A stretch of DNA of 64,000 nt from Acidovorax sp. GBBC 1281 (GTDB lineage: Bacteria; Pseudomonadota; Gammaproteobacteria; Burkholderiales; Burkholderiaceae_C), in NCBI RefSeq assembly GCF_028473645.1, contig NZ_CP097269.1, positions 1,630,001-1,694,000 of the forward strand, read 5' to 3'. A program made the translations under genes and the position numbers. Below the pieces are notes generated by a model. The model saw nothing but the letters and a program-made list of their open reading frames with translations, made no database searches and was not told where the DNA came from. This document shows, piece after piece, positions 1 through 9,640 of this stretch; within the stretch, counting starts at the first letter, position 1; each line of letters begins with the position of its first letter.

Positions 1-1524
<1,524 letters not shown>

Positions 1525-1639
1525 TAACTTTGATCATCATTCGATCAAGTTGTTATGCCAAGTGACGCAGTCAAAATACAAGCTGATTCCAAACTCTATG
1601 AATTCGCCGCCTTGATCACATCAAGGTGGCTCCAAGTTA
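1525..1639 (+). other. 23S-5S internal transcribed spacer
   Basis: About 115 bases of comparatively AT-rich spacer separate 23S from 5S. No tRNA cloverleaf is visible. It would be removed from the primary transcript by RNase processing, as in other rRNA operons. Confidence 0.8.
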
Positions 1640-1755
1640 TGCCTGATGACCATAGCAAGTTGGTCCCACTCCTTCCCATCCCGAACAGGACAGTGAAACG
1701 ACTTTGCGCCGATGATAGTGCGGGTTCCCGTGTGAAAGTAGGTCATCGTCAGGCT
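1640..1755 (+). rRNA. rrf: 5S ribosomal RNA
   Basis: A complete 5S rRNA of about 116 bases. Helix I is visible as tgcctgatgac at the start pairing with gtcatcgtcaggc at the end. The internal segments cactccttcccatcccgaac and gatgatagtgcgggttcccg are the hallmark betaproteobacterial 5S loops. It is co-transcribed with the 23S gene and followed by a strong terminator. Confidence 0.96.
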
Positions 1756-1767
1756 CTTACAGCCCAA

Positions 1768-1806
1768 ATCGCCCCGACATCCAACGATGTCGGGGCGCTT
1801 TGCTTT
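1768..1806 (+). terminator. rRNA operon terminator
   Basis: The inverted repeat gccccgacat / atgtcggggc (1771-1795), with loop ccaacg, is followed by a short T-rich stretch. It sits 15 bases after the 5S end, so it most likely ends the rRNA operon. Confidence 0.85.
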
Positions 1807-1848
1807 GGAGAATGAAAATTTTGAATCAAGCAATACAGTTGTAGTCAC

Positions 1849-2589
1849 ATGCAATTACAAGATATTCTTTATTCCCAGGGTTTCGGAACACGAAGGGTAT
1901 GTGCAGGGTTGATCCAACGAGGCTTAGTGTGCTTGTTTGACCCGAAAGCTGATTCATTCAGCATTTGCACGGATTCCTCTGTTGATGTAAAGCCGGATGG
2001 ATTACGTTTTCAGGTTCAAGAGGAAACGTGGGTGTACCAAGCCAAAGCCTATGTGATGCTTCACAAGCCATCTGGGACCGAATGCTCTCAGAAGCCTTCC
2101 ACTTATCCAAGTGTCTATACATTGCTGCCTGTGCCGTTGCGACAACGACCTTGTAAAAGTGCAATACAGGGTGTGCAAGCGGTAGGGCGTTTGGATCAAG
2201 ACACGACGGGACTGCTGTTACTCAGCGACGACGGGCAATTCATTCATCGCATGAGTTCTCCCAAAAAACATGTTCCTAAAGTGTACGAAGTGGCGACGAA
2301 ACACCCTGTGAGCGCAGTTCAAATTTCCCGCTTGCTTGAAGGCGTCGTACTTGATGATGATCCTGTTGCGGTGAAAGCTGCTGCTTGTGTTCAGACATCC
2401 GATCACGGTGTAAGCCTCACTTTGACGGAGGGTAAGTACCATCAGGTCAAACGCATGCTTGCTGCAGTGGGGAACCGTGTGGAGACCCTGCACAGGTCGC
2501 GTATCGGCAATCTGGCATTGCCAACCGATCTGGCACCAGGGCAGTGGAAATGGCTTGATGACGAGGATCTTTCAGCATTGACGAACTAG
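1849..2589 (+). CDS. rsuA: 16S rRNA pseudouridine synthase, RsuA family
   Basis: This 246-residue protein has the RsuA/RluB/E/F architecture. A short S4-like RNA-binding region (roughly residues 1-60, ILYSQGFGTRRV) precedes the pseudouridine synthase fold. The catalytic motif GRLDQDTTGLLLL places the nucleophilic Asp at about residue 116. The family converts a specific uridine of 16S rRNA (U516 in E. coli) to pseudouridine during small-subunit assembly. A later KYHQVKRML segment is also typical of the family. The gene starts about 45 bases after the rRNA terminator. Its base composition is clearly lower in GC than most of the window. RsuA is the most likely member, but RluE/RluF-like specificity cannot be excluded. 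Confidence 0.85.
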   Translation: MQLQDILYSQGFGTRRVCAGLIQRGLVCLFDPKADSFSICTDSSVDVKPDGLRFQVQEETWVYQAKAYVMLHKPSGTECSQKPSTYPSVYTLLPVPLRQRPCKSAIQGVQAVGRLDQDTTGLLLLSDDGQFIHRMSSPKKHVPKVYEVATKHPVSAVQISRLLEGVVLDDDPVAVKAAACVQTSDHGVSLTLTEGKYHQVKRMLAAVGNRVETLHRSRIGNLALPTDLAPGQWKWLDDEDLSALTN

Positions 2590-2713
2590 CCTGCTGCTGA
2601 CCTCAATTTGCGGTCTCTTGCGGTGGCTGATGAGGTGCTGGGTTGTTACCTGATTGGGCAGATACGGTGTACTTGCACCGGCTACACTGCCGCGTGTTGT
2701 GAAAGTACATGCT

Positions 2714-3709
2714 GTGAAGTTTTCATTTAGCGGATGTTTCCGCGGTGCGTTGTTGGGGTGGGCTTTTTTTGCTGCGACCGTGATCAGTGCGGCCCCTTCG
2801 TCACCCCCTCCTGTGTTCGTGCTGAACTCGCTTGAAGCGGATATCAGCGTGATTGATCCGGCTACCTGGACGGAAACCTCGCGGATTCCCACGGGGAAAG
2901 AGCCGCATCACATGTACCTGACACCGGACGAGAAATCTCTCGTGGTGGCAAATGCGTTGGCAGATACGCTGACTTTCATCGATCCCAAGACCGCCCAGGT
3001 GCAACGTACGGTGCGAGGCATTGTTGATCCTTACCATTTGCGGTTCACTCCCGACATGAAATGGCTGATCACCGCAGCCAATCGCTTGAACCACGTGGAC
3101 TTTTATCGTTGGGATGGCAAAGACCTGACTTTGGTACAAAGGGTTGCGACAGCCAAAACCCCAAGTCATCTGTGGGTGGATAGCCAGAGCCGAACGGTCT
3201 ACTCCACGATGCAGGACAGTGATGAGCTCGTTGCGATTGACATCGCAACCCAGAAGATCAAATGGCGGATCAAGACGGGAGCCATGCCGGCCGACATCTA
3301 CGGAAGCCCCGACGATAAGCTCCTGTTCATCGGTTTGACGGGCAGCGACAGTGTCGAGGTGTTCGACGTGTCTGAAAATGCGCCCCGTAGCGTCCAAAGG
3401 ATCAAGACCGGCAGCGGTGCCCATGCGTTTCGCGGTGCGGGTGACAAACGCCATGTGTATGTCAGCAATCGGGTCGCCAATACGATCAGCAAGATCGACA
3501 TGGTCAAACGGCAAGTCGTCGATACCTATCCTGCGCCCGGTGGGCCAGACTGCATGGACGTTTCTGCGGATGGCCGGTGGATTTATGTCAGTGCCCGATG
3601 GGCCCGCAAGATGTTGGTCATCGACACGGTAGAGCGTAAGGTCGTTCAAAAAATCAATGTGGGCAAATCCCCTCACGGCGTCTGGACTCTGCAGCACGCT
3701 CCCAGATAA
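2714..3709 (+). CDS. exported YncE-like beta-propeller protein
   Basis: A protein of about 331 residues built from repeated WD/YVTN-like blades (VFVLNSLEADISVIDP, LVVANALADTLTFIDP, VYVSNRVANTISKID, IYVSARWARKMLVID). This is the YncE/cytochrome-d1-like seven-bladed propeller pattern. A basic start followed by the hydrophobic stretch GALLGWAFFAATVISAA is a good signal peptide, so the protein is probably periplasmic. I chose the GTG at 2714 because it gives a canonical signal peptide; GTG 2699 and TTG 2654 are in-frame alternatives, and none has a strong ribosome-binding site. The substrate or partner is unknown. It lies 11 bases before a secreted deacetylase gene and is likely co-transcribed with it. 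Confidence 0.75.
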   Translation: MKFSFSGCFRGALLGWAFFAATVISAAPSSPPPVFVLNSLEADISVIDPATWTETSRIPTGKEPHHMYLTPDEKSLVVANALADTLTFIDPKTAQVQRTVRGIVDPYHLRFTPDMKWLITAANRLNHVDFYRWDGKDLTLVQRVATAKTPSHLWVDSQSRTVYSTMQDSDELVAIDIATQKIKWRIKTGAMPADIYGSPDDKLLFIGLTGSDSVEVFDVSENAPRSVQRIKTGSGAHAFRGAGDKRHVYVSNRVANTISKIDMVKRQVVDTYPAPGGPDCMDVSADGRWIYVSARWARKMLVIDTVERKVVQKINVGKSPHGVWTLQHAPR

Positions 3710-3720
3710 AACTGGAAAAA

Positions 3721-4536
3721 ATGGCATTGCGCACTTCGACCTTCGTGGGTCTATATGCTATTTTTTTAATAGCATCTGGGGCCGTAAGTACGGCGGAAGC
3801 GGCTGAAGCAGCCGATTGCCAAAAACCGCTGTACCTGACCTTCGATACGGGGCACATGGAAATTGCCCCCTTGGTTGCTGATGTGCTCAAACGAAAAAAA
3901 GTCCTTGTGACCTTTTTTGCAGCCAATGAAAAAACAAAAACGGGCGATGGCAGTTTGGGAACGGCCTGGGCTCCGTGGTGGCATGCACGGGCGGCAGAAG
4001 GGCATGCGTTTGCCTCTCACACGATGGACCATACCTATTGGCGTGCCGATGCTGGCACGCTGACTGCGCCGCAATTCCATGTGCGTTCCTCTTCTGGCCC
4101 TCAGGCAGGCAAGGATTTGACCCTCAGCGCTGAGCAGTATTGCAGCGAAATACGAAGGGCTTCCGATCGCTTGCGCGAAGTGACGGGGGCGGCGCCCCTT
4201 CCACTTTTCCGGGCGCCTGGCGGAAAGACATCGCCTCGCCTTCTGGCTGTTGCCAAATCCTGCGGCTATGCGCACGTCGGTTGGTCGCCAGCAGGCTTCC
4301 TGGGCGATGAACTGCCTAGTGAAAAATTCAGCAATGCAGCCTTGTTGAAGAAAGCACTGGACAATATTCGCAGCGGAGACATTCTGTTGGCCCATCTGGG
4401 CATCTGGTCGCGAAAGGACCCGTGGGCTCCAACGGTGTTGGAGCCGCTGATCGACGGGTTGAAGCAGCGCGGTTTCTGCTTCAGAACGCTGAATGACCAT
4501 CCCGATTACCGCGATTGGCTGAAGGGCAAGCGTTGA
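3721..4536 (+). CDS. exported polysaccharide deacetylase (NodB domain)
   Basis: This 271-residue protein has an N-terminal signal peptide (LYAIFLIASGAVSTAEA) and a NodB/CE4 domain. Motif 1 reads LTFDTG (D42, T43) where the classic form is TFDDG, so one metal-ligand Asp is Thr. Motif 2 is SHTMDH (H100, H104), and a later FRAPGG matches motif 3. CE4 enzymes remove N- or O-acetyl groups from polysaccharides such as chitin, peptidoglycan or exopolysaccharide with a divalent metal. The Thr variant may alter metal binding or substrate. A short hairpin repeat (3755-3775) encodes part of the signal peptide. Confidence 0.82.
   Translation: MALRTSTFVGLYAIFLIASGAVSTAEAAEAADCQKPLYLTFDTGHMEIAPLVADVLKRKKVLVTFFAANEKTKTGDGSLGTAWAPWWHARAAEGHAFASHTMDHTYWRADAGTLTAPQFHVRSSSGPQAGKDLTLSAEQYCSEIRRASDRLREVTGAAPLPLFRAPGGKTSPRLLAVAKSCGYAHVGWSPAGFLGDELPSEKFSNAALLKKALDNIRSGDILLAHLGIWSRKDPWAPTVLEPLIDGLKQRGFCFRTLNDHPDYRDWLKGKR
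3755..3775. repeat. small hairpin related to the dispersed GCTAT/ATAGC repeat
   Basis: A perfect 8-base inverted repeat (atgctatt / aatagcat) around five Ts lies inside the signal-peptide codons of the deacetylase gene. It resembles the hairpin end of the longer dispersed repeat seen at 12378 and 27387. Only the hairpin is recognisable here. Confidence 0.4.
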
Positions 4537-4574
4537 TTCCGATCAGTCGATGGACAGGACAGGAGTTGTGAGCG

Positions 4575-5618
4575 ATGGATTGGTTGACGAACGGTTTTGA
4601 TACCGCACAGCAATGGCTGTTCGAGTCGGTCATTCAGCCTGTGATGTTCGCGACGGGCATGGCGGGGCTGCTGGAGGATGGCTATGCCGCTACCGGGTGG
4701 CTGCTGGTCGGACTGCTGCAGCTGGTGGTGATGCTGGCAATCATTGCGCCGCTGCAGCGCTGGCGGCCCGTAGAGCCCCTGCTCGACCGTGCCGCGGTGC
4801 GGACGGACATTGTCTACACACTGATTCACCGCCTCGGCCTGTTTCGGTTGGCACTTTTCTTCAGTGTCGATCCGCTGTGGGACGCATTTTTCGGCGCGCT
4901 GCGCATGGACGGTATCAGCACGTTCCATCTGGATGCGCTATGGCCGGGCGTGACCGACCTGCCTTGGGTCAGCTTGCTGGTTTATCTGGCAGTGTTTGAC
5001 TTCCTGGACTACTGGATTCACCGCGGGCAACACCACTTCGAATGGTGGTGGCGGCTGCACTCGCTGCACCATTCGCAGCGGCAGATGACCATGTGGAGCG
5101 ACAACCGCAACCACCTTCTGGATGACCTGCTTCGGGATGCGATCGTGGTCACCGTGGCGCAACTGATCGGTGTGGCACCTGGCCAATTCGTGGCCATCGT
5201 GGCCTTGACCCAATTGAGCGAGAACTTTCATCACGCCAATTTGCGTGTGTGGTTCGGCCGCTGGGGGGAGCGTCTCTGGGTGAGTCCCCGGTTTCACCGC
5301 CTGCACCATGCGATCGGCATTGGGCACGAATCGGTGGCGATGCGCCCGGTCCGGTCTCCATCGAAGGGCATGGCGGAGCGCTATGTCCAGGCCGAGCCCA
5401 TCCAGAAACCCGTCACGGTCTTGGGTGGCTGCAATTTCGGCGTGTTGCTGCCTTGGTGGGACATCCTCTTCCGAACTGCCAATTTCGAACTGCGATACGA
5501 CCCGACCGGTGTCCGGGATCAGGTTCAGCCAGGGCCGGATGGCCGTGTTCGCAACTATGGGCGGGGGTTTTGGGCGCAGCAGTGGCGAGGTGTTTTGCGT
5601 CTCCTGGGCAAAGCCTAG
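4575..5618 (+). CDS. sterol desaturase / fatty acid hydroxylase family membrane protein
   Basis: A 347-residue polytopic protein with the histidine boxes of the ERG3/FA-hydroxylase superfamily: HRGQHH (about residue 150), HSLHHS (about 163), NFHHAN (about 217) and HRLHHA (about 241). These His clusters normally bind a di-iron centre for O2-dependent hydroxylation or desaturation of lipids. Several hydrophobic segments precede the boxes (LLVGLLQLVVMLAIIAPL and VSLLVYLAVFDFLDYWI). A good ribosome-binding site (aggag) precedes the ATG. Substrate is not predictable. A second, distinct member of the superfamily lies at 56954-58078. Confidence 0.82.
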   Translation: MDWLTNGFDTAQQWLFESVIQPVMFATGMAGLLEDGYAATGWLLVGLLQLVVMLAIIAPLQRWRPVEPLLDRAAVRTDIVYTLIHRLGLFRLALFFSVDPLWDAFFGALRMDGISTFHLDALWPGVTDLPWVSLLVYLAVFDFLDYWIHRGQHHFEWWWRLHSLHHSQRQMTMWSDNRNHLLDDLLRDAIVVTVAQLIGVAPGQFVAIVALTQLSENFHHANLRVWFGRWGERLWVSPRFHRLHHAIGIGHESVAMRPVRSPSKGMAERYVQAEPIQKPVTVLGGCNFGVLLPWWDILFRTANFELRYDPTGVRDQVQPGPDGRVRNYGRGFWAQQWRGVLRLLGKA

Positions 5619-5655
5619 CCAGCGGTCGGACTTCTGCCCACGCTATGCTCGCGCC

Positions 5656-6534
5656 ATGGCATTGCTGATCGATTCCTTCTGGCGCGCTGCCGCCTATTGC
5701 CTGCACCCCCGCGTGATTGCGCTTTCCCTGCTGCCGTTGCTGCTCATGCTGCTGCTGGCCTGGGTGGCCAGTCATTTTTTCTGGGGCATTGCGGTGCAGG
5801 CGGTCCGCTCCGCACTGGAGTCATCGGACATTCTGGCGATGGTTTGGGGATGGTTTCAGGCCTGGGGCATCGAGCAGGCACCTGCCGCCATCGCTCCTTT
5901 GATCGTGGTGGTTCTCTCGACGCCGGTGATCATGATCTTCTCGGTGCTGGTGGTCGCAGTGATCATGACGCCTGCGCTCGTGACGGTCGTGGCCAAGCGC
6001 CGTTTCCCATTGCTGGAGCGCAAGCGCGGCGCGTCGATGGTGGCCAGCCTGGCATGGTCTCTCGGCGCGACGATGGCCGCCATGGCGGCGCTGGTGGTGT
6101 CCGTTCCGCTCTGGCTCATTCCACCGCTGGTGCTGGTGCTGCCACCGCTGATCTGGGGTTGGCTGACCTACCGCGTCATGGCGTTTGACGCGTTGGCCGA
6201 GCATGCGAGCCGACAGGAGCGTGAAGCCATTTTCAAGCGCCACCGCATGCGCCTGCTGACCATCGGCATCTTGTGCGGCTACCTGGGGGCAGCGCCTGGA
6301 ATCGTCTGGGCGTCCGGGGTGTTGTTCGCTGCGGCGTTTTTAGTCCTGATTCCGTTGGCCGTCTGGATCTATACCCTGGTGTTCGCCTTCTCTTCCCTGT
6401 GGTTCACTCACTACGCGCTGGACGCGCTCCAACAGTTGCGTGCCGAACAAACCGGCGGTATTGCCGGCGGCGGTGCTGGCGCTGTACCCACTCCCATCCT
6501 TACCCCCATTGCACCCGCAAACCCCGCACCATGA
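5656..6534 (+). CDS. EI24-domain integral membrane protein (CysZ-like)
   Basis: About 292 residues with several long hydrophobic segments (VIALSLLPLLLMLLLAWVASHFF, PLIVVVLSTPVIMIFSVLVVAVIM split over two helices, and LWLIPPLVLVLPPLIWGWL). This matches the EI24/CysZ-like fold; CysZ relatives are sulfate permeases, but many betaproteobacterial homologues are uncharacterised. I chose the internal ATG at 5656 because upstream in-frame sequence overlaps the end of the preceding gene and lacks coding character. The stop overlaps the next gene's start (ATGA at 6531-6534), so the two genes are translationally coupled. Confidence 0.75.
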   Translation: MALLIDSFWRAAAYCLHPRVIALSLLPLLLMLLLAWVASHFFWGIAVQAVRSALESSDILAMVWGWFQAWGIEQAPAAIAPLIVVVLSTPVIMIFSVLVVAVIMTPALVTVVAKRRFPLLERKRGASMVASLAWSLGATMAAMAALVVSVPLWLIPPLVLVLPPLIWGWLTYRVMAFDALAEHASRQEREAIFKRHRMRLLTIGILCGYLGAAPGIVWASGVLFAAAFLVLIPLAVWIYTLVFAFSSLWFTHYALDALQQLRAEQTGGIAGGGAGAVPTPILTPIAPANPAP

Positions 6535-7352
6535 CGCCTTCCTTCGGACTCATCATCATTGGCGACGAAATCCTGTCCGGCAAGCGCGCCGACAAGCACC
6601 TGCCAAAGGTGATCGAGCTGCTGGGAGCGCGCGGTTTGCAGCTGGCCTACGCCGACTATGTGGGTGACGACCCAGGCTGCATTACCGCGACCCTGCAGCG
6701 TGCCTTCGCTTCCGGGGATGTGGTGTTTTCCTGCGGCGGTATCGGTGCCACGCCCGACGATCACACCCGCCAATGCGCTGCGCGCGCGCTGAACGTGCCG
6801 CTCCGGTTGCATCCGGAGGCAGAGTCGTTGATTCGGGAGCGCATGCAGGACGTCGCGACGGAGCAGGGCGTGCCTTATGAGCCCGACCGTGCGGACAATG
6901 TGCACCGACTGAACATGGGGGTGTTTCCCGAGGGGGCCCGCATCATTCCCAATCCCTACAACAAGATTCCTGGTTTTTCATGCGACGGCGGTGCCGGCGG
7001 TGCTGTGCACTTCGTGCCGGGCTTTCCCGTGATGGCATGGCCGATGGTGGAGTGGGTGCTGGACCGCCACTGTGCGCAGTGGTTCAACCGCGCCCCCCAA
7101 ACCGAGCATTCCGTCGTGGTCTACGGCGCGATGGAGGCGGCTCTGACGCCGTTAATGGAGCGGATTGAAAGCCAGCACGCGTCGGTACGTGTTTTCAGCC
7201 TGCCAAGCGTGGACCATCCCGTGCATGGGCGCCACATTGAGCTCGGCGTCAAAGGCCCCGCAGAGTTGGTGCCCGCTGCCTGGACCGCTTTGCAGGCGGC
7301 GCTGCATGAATTTGGTGCAAACCGCGGCCCTGAAATGGTGCGCAATCTTTAG
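6531..7352 (+). CDS. CinA-like molybdopterin-binding domain protein
   Basis: A 273-residue protein of the MoaB/Mog (MoCF-binding) fold as found at the N-terminus of CinA proteins: GLIIIGDEILSGKRADKH at the start and FSCGGIGATPDDHTR around residues 65-80. It lacks the C-terminal nicotinamide-mononucleotide deamidase domain of full CinA, so an enzymatic role is uncertain. CinA-type proteins act in pyridine nucleotide repair; stand-alone versions are usually annotated competence/damage-inducible protein A. The start ATG overlaps the EI24 stop codon by four bases. Confidence 0.8.
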   Translation: MTPSFGLIIIGDEILSGKRADKHLPKVIELLGARGLQLAYADYVGDDPGCITATLQRAFASGDVVFSCGGIGATPDDHTRQCAARALNVPLRLHPEAESLIRERMQDVATEQGVPYEPDRADNVHRLNMGVFPEGARIIPNPYNKIPGFSCDGGAGGAVHFVPGFPVMAWPMVEWVLDRHCAQWFNRAPQTEHSVVVYGAMEAALTPLMERIESQHASVRVFSLPSVDHPVHGRHIELGVKGPAELVPAAWTALQAALHEFGANRGPEMVRNL

Positions 7353-7374
7353 AGCCCTGTTTTACTCCATGACT

Positions 7375-7391
7375 TGCACTTTATTGGTGCA
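7375..7391 (+). promoter_or_regulatory. NtrC-type binding site 1 upstream of glnA
   Basis: TGCACT-N5-GGTGCA, a 17-base dyad with one mismatch to the enterobacterial NtrC consensus TGCACC-N5-GGTGCA. It lies about 66 bases upstream of the -24 element of the predicted sigma54 promoter, a normal distance for an enhancer. Confidence 0.78.
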
Positions 7392-7424
7392 AATTGAGTG
7401 GGGTGGCAGATCTGGAAGAGGGCG

Positions 7425-7441
7425 TGCTCCGCCTTAGTGCA
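7425..7441 (+). promoter_or_regulatory. NtrC-type binding site 2 upstream of glnA
   Basis: TGCTCC-N5-AGTGCA, a 17-base match with two differences from the consensus. It is centred 50 bases (about five helical turns) from site 1, so two NtrC dimers could sit on the same face of the DNA. It is weaker by sequence than site 1. Confidence 0.6.
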
Positions 7442-7455
7442 TTGCAGCACCTGGC

Positions 7456-7471
7456 TGGCACGTAACCTGCT
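7456..7471 (+). promoter_or_regulatory. sigma54 (RpoN) -24/-12 promoter of glnA
   Basis: TGGCACGTAACCTGCT carries the invariant GG (7457-7458) and GC (7469-7470) with exactly ten bases between, matching TGGCAC-N5-TTGC. Transcription would begin near 7482, 40 bases before the glnA start codon. Together with the two upstream NtrC-type sites it predicts nitrogen-controlled expression. Confidence 0.82.
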
Positions 7472-7521
7472 TTTCTTTCGTGGTGTTTTTTTCAACAAGC
7501 GCTTAAATCCTGGAGAACCTG

Positions 7522-8937
7522 ATGGCAAAGACCGTTGCAGACGTGATGAAGATGGTGAAGGAGAACGAGGTCAAGTTTGTTGACTTTCGCTTCACCGATA
7601 CCCGCGGCAAGGAACAGCACGTGACTGTGCCCGTGTCCCATTTCGATGAGGACAAGTTCTCTTCGGGTCACGCATTCGACGGCTCTTCGGTGGCGGGCTG
7701 GAAGGGCATCGAAGCTTCGGACATGCAGCTCATGCCCGATCCCAACACCGCCAACATCGACCCGTTCTTTGAGGAAACCACGCTGTTCCTGCAATGCGAC
7801 GTGATCGAGCCAGGCGATGGCAAGGCCTACGACCGTGACCCCCGCTCCATCGCCAAGCGCGCTGAGGCCTACCTGAAGGCTTCCGGCCTGGGCGACACGG
7901 CCTTCTTCGGCCCTGAGCCTGAATTCTTCATCTTCGACGGCGTGCGCTGGTCCAATGAGCCCGGCAAGGTCATGTTCGAGATCGAAGAATACGAAGCGCC
8001 CTGGAACTCCGGCGCCAAGCTCGAAGGCGGCAACCGCGGCCACCGTCCCACGGTCAAGGGCGGCTACTTCCCGGTGCCCCCCGTCGACAGCACGCAGGAC
8101 ATGCGCGCTGAAATGTCCCTGATCCTCGAATCCCTGGGCATTCCGGTCGAAGTGTTCCACCACGAAGTGGCGGGCGCAGGCCAGAACGAGATCGGCACTA
8201 AGTTCAGCACGCTGGTCGAGCGCGCCGACTGGACCCAGGTCCTGAAGTACGTGGTCTGGAACGTGGCCAATGCCTATGGCAAGACCGCGACCTTCATGCC
8301 CAAGCCCTACGCGGGCGACAACGGCTCCGGCATGCACGTGCACCAGTCGATCTGGAAGGACGGCAAGAACCTGTTCGCCGGCGACGGCTATGCCGGCCTG
8401 TCGGACTTCGCCCTCTACTACATCGGCGGCATCATCAAGCACGCACGTGCCCTGAATGCCATCACCAACCCTGGCACCAACAGCTACAAGCGCTTGGTGC
8501 CCGGCTTCGAAGCCCCGGTGAAGCTGGCCTACTCGGCCCGCAACCGCTCGGCATCGATCCGCATTCCCTACGTGGCGAACCCCAAGGGCCGCCGCATCGA
8601 GGCGCGCTTCCCTGATCCATCGGCCAACCCGTACCTGTGCTTCTCGGCCCTGATGATGGCCGGCCTGGACGGCGTGGAAAACAAGATCCATCCCGGCGAA
8701 GCCGCCACGAAGGATCTGTACCATCTGCCGCCTGAGGAAGACAAGCTGGTCCCGACCGTGTGCCACAGCCTCGACCAGGCGCTGGAGTATCTGGACAAGG
8801 ACCGCGGCTTCCTCACCAAGGGTGGCGTGTTCTCCGACTCCATGCTCGACGCCTACATCGACCTGAAGATGGGCGAAGTCACGCGTTTCCGCATGGCGCC
8901 CCACCCCGTGGAATACGACATGTACTACTCGCTGTGA
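7522..8937 (+). CDS. glnA: glutamine synthetase, type I
   Basis: This 471-residue protein is a full-length GSI: N-terminal beta-grasp domain, then the catalytic domain with [38 protein letters not shown] and the ATP/NH4 loop region. It condenses glutamate and ammonia to glutamine with ATP in the cytoplasm, and is the main ammonia-assimilating enzyme. The tyrosine that GlnE adenylylates is present in DLYHLPPEE (Y400), so post-translational control is expected. A GGAG ribosome-binding site precedes the ATG. Transcription is predicted to depend on RpoN and NtrC, whose genes lie just downstream. Confidence 0.97.
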   Translation: MAKTVADVMKMVKENEVKFVDFRFTDTRGKEQHVTVPVSHFDEDKFSSGHAFDGSSVAGWKGIEASDMQLMPDPNTANIDPFFEETTLFLQCDVIEPGDGKAYDRDPRSIAKRAEAYLKASGLGDTAFFGPEPEFFIFDGVRWSNEPGKVMFEIEEYEAPWNSGAKLEGGNRGHRPTVKGGYFPVPPVDSTQDMRAEMSLILESLGIPVEVFHHEVAGAGQNEIGTKFSTLVERADWTQVLKYVVWNVANAYGKTATFMPKPYAGDNGSGMHVHQSIWKDGKNLFAGDGYAGLSDFALYYIGGIIKHARALNAITNPGTNSYKRLVPGFEAPVKLAYSARNRSASIRIPYVANPKGRRIEARFPDPSANPYLCFSALMMAGLDGVENKIHPGEAATKDLYHLPPEEDKLVPTVCHSLDQALEYLDKDRGFLTKGGVFSDSMLDAYIDLKMGEVTRFRMAPHPVEYDMYYSL

Positions 8938-8966
8938 TCCCTGGGCTACGGCCACGGGACACACCA

Positions 8967-8995
8967 CCAAAAGGCGGCTTCGGCCGCCTTTTTTC
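8967..8995 (+). terminator. terminator after glnA
   Basis: aaggcggc-ttcg-gccgcctttttt: an 8-base GC stem with a tetraloop and a run of Ts, 30 bases after the glnA stop. It probably ends or attenuates glnA transcription before the 9132-12376 group. Confidence 0.88.
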
Positions 8996-9131
8996 ATGGC
9001 GTTGCCAGCGCCGTGGTCCATGGGCGAATAACCGCCCCGGACCGGGGGCGCCGATTGGCGAGGCCCAGCGATTGGGAGATACTCCCCTGGCATCTCCCGC
9101 ATGCCGCCGGCATGCCTTGCGAGGAACCTGA

Positions 9132-9638
9132 ATGAAAAAAACACTCATCGCACTGATGGCCATCGCCGCCGTGGCTCCCGCCGCGTGGTCGCAGGATCGC
9201 ATCTACCGCTGCGGCAATGAATACACCAACAATGCCAGCCAGGCCAAGGAACGTGGCTGCAAGCTGGTCGAAGGCGGCAATGTGACGGTCGTGCAGGGCG
9301 CGCGGCCAGGCGGGGCGCCAGCGGCCTCGGGTGGCAGCGCGCCGAGCGCCAGCACCTCGCCCGCCAACGCCCCCCGGGTGGACACCAACGACCAGCGCGC
9401 AAGGGACTCCGATGCGCGCGCCATCCTGGAAGCCGAACTCCGCAAGGCCGAGGCACGGCAGGCCGAGGTCGCCAAGGAATACAACAACGGCGAGCCCCAG
9501 CGCACCGCCCTCGAACTGCGCAACCCCCAGCTGTGGATGGAGCGCACCGCCGAGCTGAAGGCCAGCCTCGCCCGCGCGGACAGCGATGTGGCCGGCATCA
9601 AGCGCGAACTCGCCCGCCTGCCCGCGGCCAATCGCTGA
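9132..9638 (+). CDS. exported small protein with C-terminal coiled coil
   Basis: A 168-residue protein with a clear signal peptide (MKKTLIALMAIAAVAPAAWSQ), then a short domain with two cysteines (IYRCGNEYTNNASQAKERGC, the pattern of DUF4124-like periplasmic domains). An Ala/Pro/Ser-rich linker follows (about residues 55-85), then a charged helical region (about 90-165, RAILEAELRKAEARQAEV) that should form a coiled coil. I do not recognise a function. It lies between glnA and ntrB, and ntrB starts two bases after its stop codon, so the two are almost certainly translated from one message. Confidence 0.75.
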   Translation: MKKTLIALMAIAAVAPAAWSQDRIYRCGNEYTNNASQAKERGCKLVEGGNVTVVQGARPGGAPAASGGSAPSASTSPANAPRVDTNDQRARDSDARAILEAELRKAEARQAEVAKEYNNGEPQRTALELRNPQLWMERTAELKASLARADSDVAGIKRELARLPAANR

Positions 9639-9640
9639 GC

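Noticed and set aside
2801..3727. A 308-codon minus-strand frame over the beta-propeller gene
   Set aside because: The plus strand shows periodic blade repeats and a signal peptide; the minus frame lacks any family pattern.
7492..9144. A 550-codon minus-strand frame over glnA
   Set aside because: glnA on the plus strand is unmistakable and the antisense translation has no recognisable feature; it arises from codon bias.
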